Source: Allobosea sp. CS1GBMeth4
GTDB lineage: Bacteria; Pseudomonadota; Alphaproteobacteria; Rhizobiales; Beijerinckiaceae
Reading direction: 5' to 3'
Assembly (NCBI RefSeq): GCF_900185715.1
Contig: NZ_FYAS01000019.1
Coordinates: 226,169 to 290,168 of the forward strand
DNA length: 64,000 nt
Position 1 is the stretch's first letter. Each line of letters begins with the position of its first letter. Position numbers and translations under genes: made by a program. A model generated the notes under the pieces. It did no database searches and was not told the DNA's origin. It worked only from the letters and a program-made list of their open reading frames with translations. This document shows, piece by piece, positions 63,636 to 64,000 of this stretch.

Positions 63636-64000
63636 TCAGAATTCCTCCCATCCGTCGTCGCTGGCGCGGCCATTGGCGACCTTGCGTGGCGGAACCTGAG
63701 CCGGGGCGGGCACGGCCCGCTCGCGGCGCGGCGCGGCCGCGCGGCTCTGGGCGAAGGCGGCCTCGGCGAGCTGGCGCAGCCGCTCCGGCTCGCTGCCGGC
63801 AGAGGCGGCTTCGGACCGGGCGGCGAGAGCCGGCGCCAACGGAACAGAGGACGGCGTCGCGGCGGCGGACCGGCTCTCGCTGGTGCGGAATCCGGCGACG
63901 AGGGCGTTGAGTTCGGCGATCTTGCCCGACAGCGCGCCGGCGCTGGCGGCGCTCTGTTCGGCGAGGGCGGCGTTGGCCTGGGTCATCTCGTCCATATGGG
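63636..64000 (-). CDS. Methyl-accepting chemotaxis protein, C-terminal fragment
   Basis: The window edge cuts this minus-strand gene; about 121 C-terminal residues are visible. The segment MDEMTQANAALAEQSAASAG is the end of the MCP signalling helix. A Pro/Ala/Arg-rich linker follows and the protein ends in DDGWEEF, which resembles the NWETF-type pentapeptide that docks the adaptation enzymes CheR and CheB. The sensor domain lies outside the window. Confidence 0.85.
   Translation of the reverse strand, partial: HMDEMTQANAALAEQSAASAGALSGKIAELNALVAGFRTSESRSAAATPSSVPLAPALAARSEAASAGSEPERLRQLAEAAFAQSRAAAPRRERAVPAPAQVPPRKVANGRASDDGWEEF

Overview
The window is high-GC DNA whose gene content and order point to an alphaproteobacterium of the order Hyphomicrobiales (Rhizobiales), plausibly a Bosea-like soil or plant-associated heterotroph. 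The reasons are a giant GPR/RgsE-type growth-pole protein, an Mla operon with a PqiC-like lipoprotein, many periplasmic-binding-protein transporters, and dispersed intergenic palindromes of the kind common in this order. This placement is inference from gene families, not a phylogeny. No rRNA, tRNA, insertion sequence, phage gene or CRISPR array was seen.

Layout. 1-4801: a branched-chain amino acid type (Liv) ABC transporter, 5'-truncated at the window edge, with a cupin gene at its end. 4896-12574: mixed housekeeping and small genes (secreted Cys/Gly/Tyr protein, PilZ protein, PhzS-like monooxygenase, HU, CoxE-like VWA protein, Usp, MFS, [2Fe-2S] ferredoxin, Hpt). 12836-18856: a 2006-residue membrane-anchored protein with about 1,560 proline-free residues built on 22-residue repeats, followed by a clear intrinsic terminator. 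18992-25533: a DUF1232 protein, the MlaEFD-lipoprotein operon, an MFS transporter and an unknown protein. 25595-31743: an NMT1-type ABC importer divergent from a creatininase, a SoxR/FMN-reductase divergent pair with a near-consensus SoxR box, and an MBL-fold hydrolase. 31913-36306: malonate genes matB and matA, and a DUF1537 kinase. 36659-42693: a dipeptide-type importer without ATPases, plus gamma-glutamyltransferase and DUF1028 genes. 42812-47509: a TRAP transporter with a DapA-like lyase and a divergent GntR regulator. 47637-61363: a leftward run of D-amino-acid and amide-hydrolysing enzymes around a complete Dpp-type importer. 61644-64000: a MATE pump, a single-domain globin and the C-terminus of a chemoreceptor.

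How the genes may work together. The 47.6-61.4 kb run is the most coherent candidate system: an oligopeptide/opine-type importer, an N-carbamoyl-D-amino-acid hydrolase with an intact E47-K127-C172 triad, a cyclic-amide type metallo-amidohydrolase, an amidase, an M20 carbamoylase-like hydrolase, a fold-III PLP enzyme with the His-x-Cys zinc motif of D-serine dehydratases, and a RidA gene overlapping it by four bases. Together these could import N-substituted or cyclic amino-acid derivatives, free the amino acid and deaminate the D-isomer. The importer at 36.7-40.1 kb lacks ATPases, and its binding-protein gene shares an exact 12-base core inside a hairpin-like element with the promoter region of the second importer, so the two may share ATPases and a regulator.

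At least ten intergenic copies of two palindromic repeat families (called A and B here) lie between genes. One copy runs into the apparent 5' end of an ABC ATPase gene and probably misleads start prediction there.
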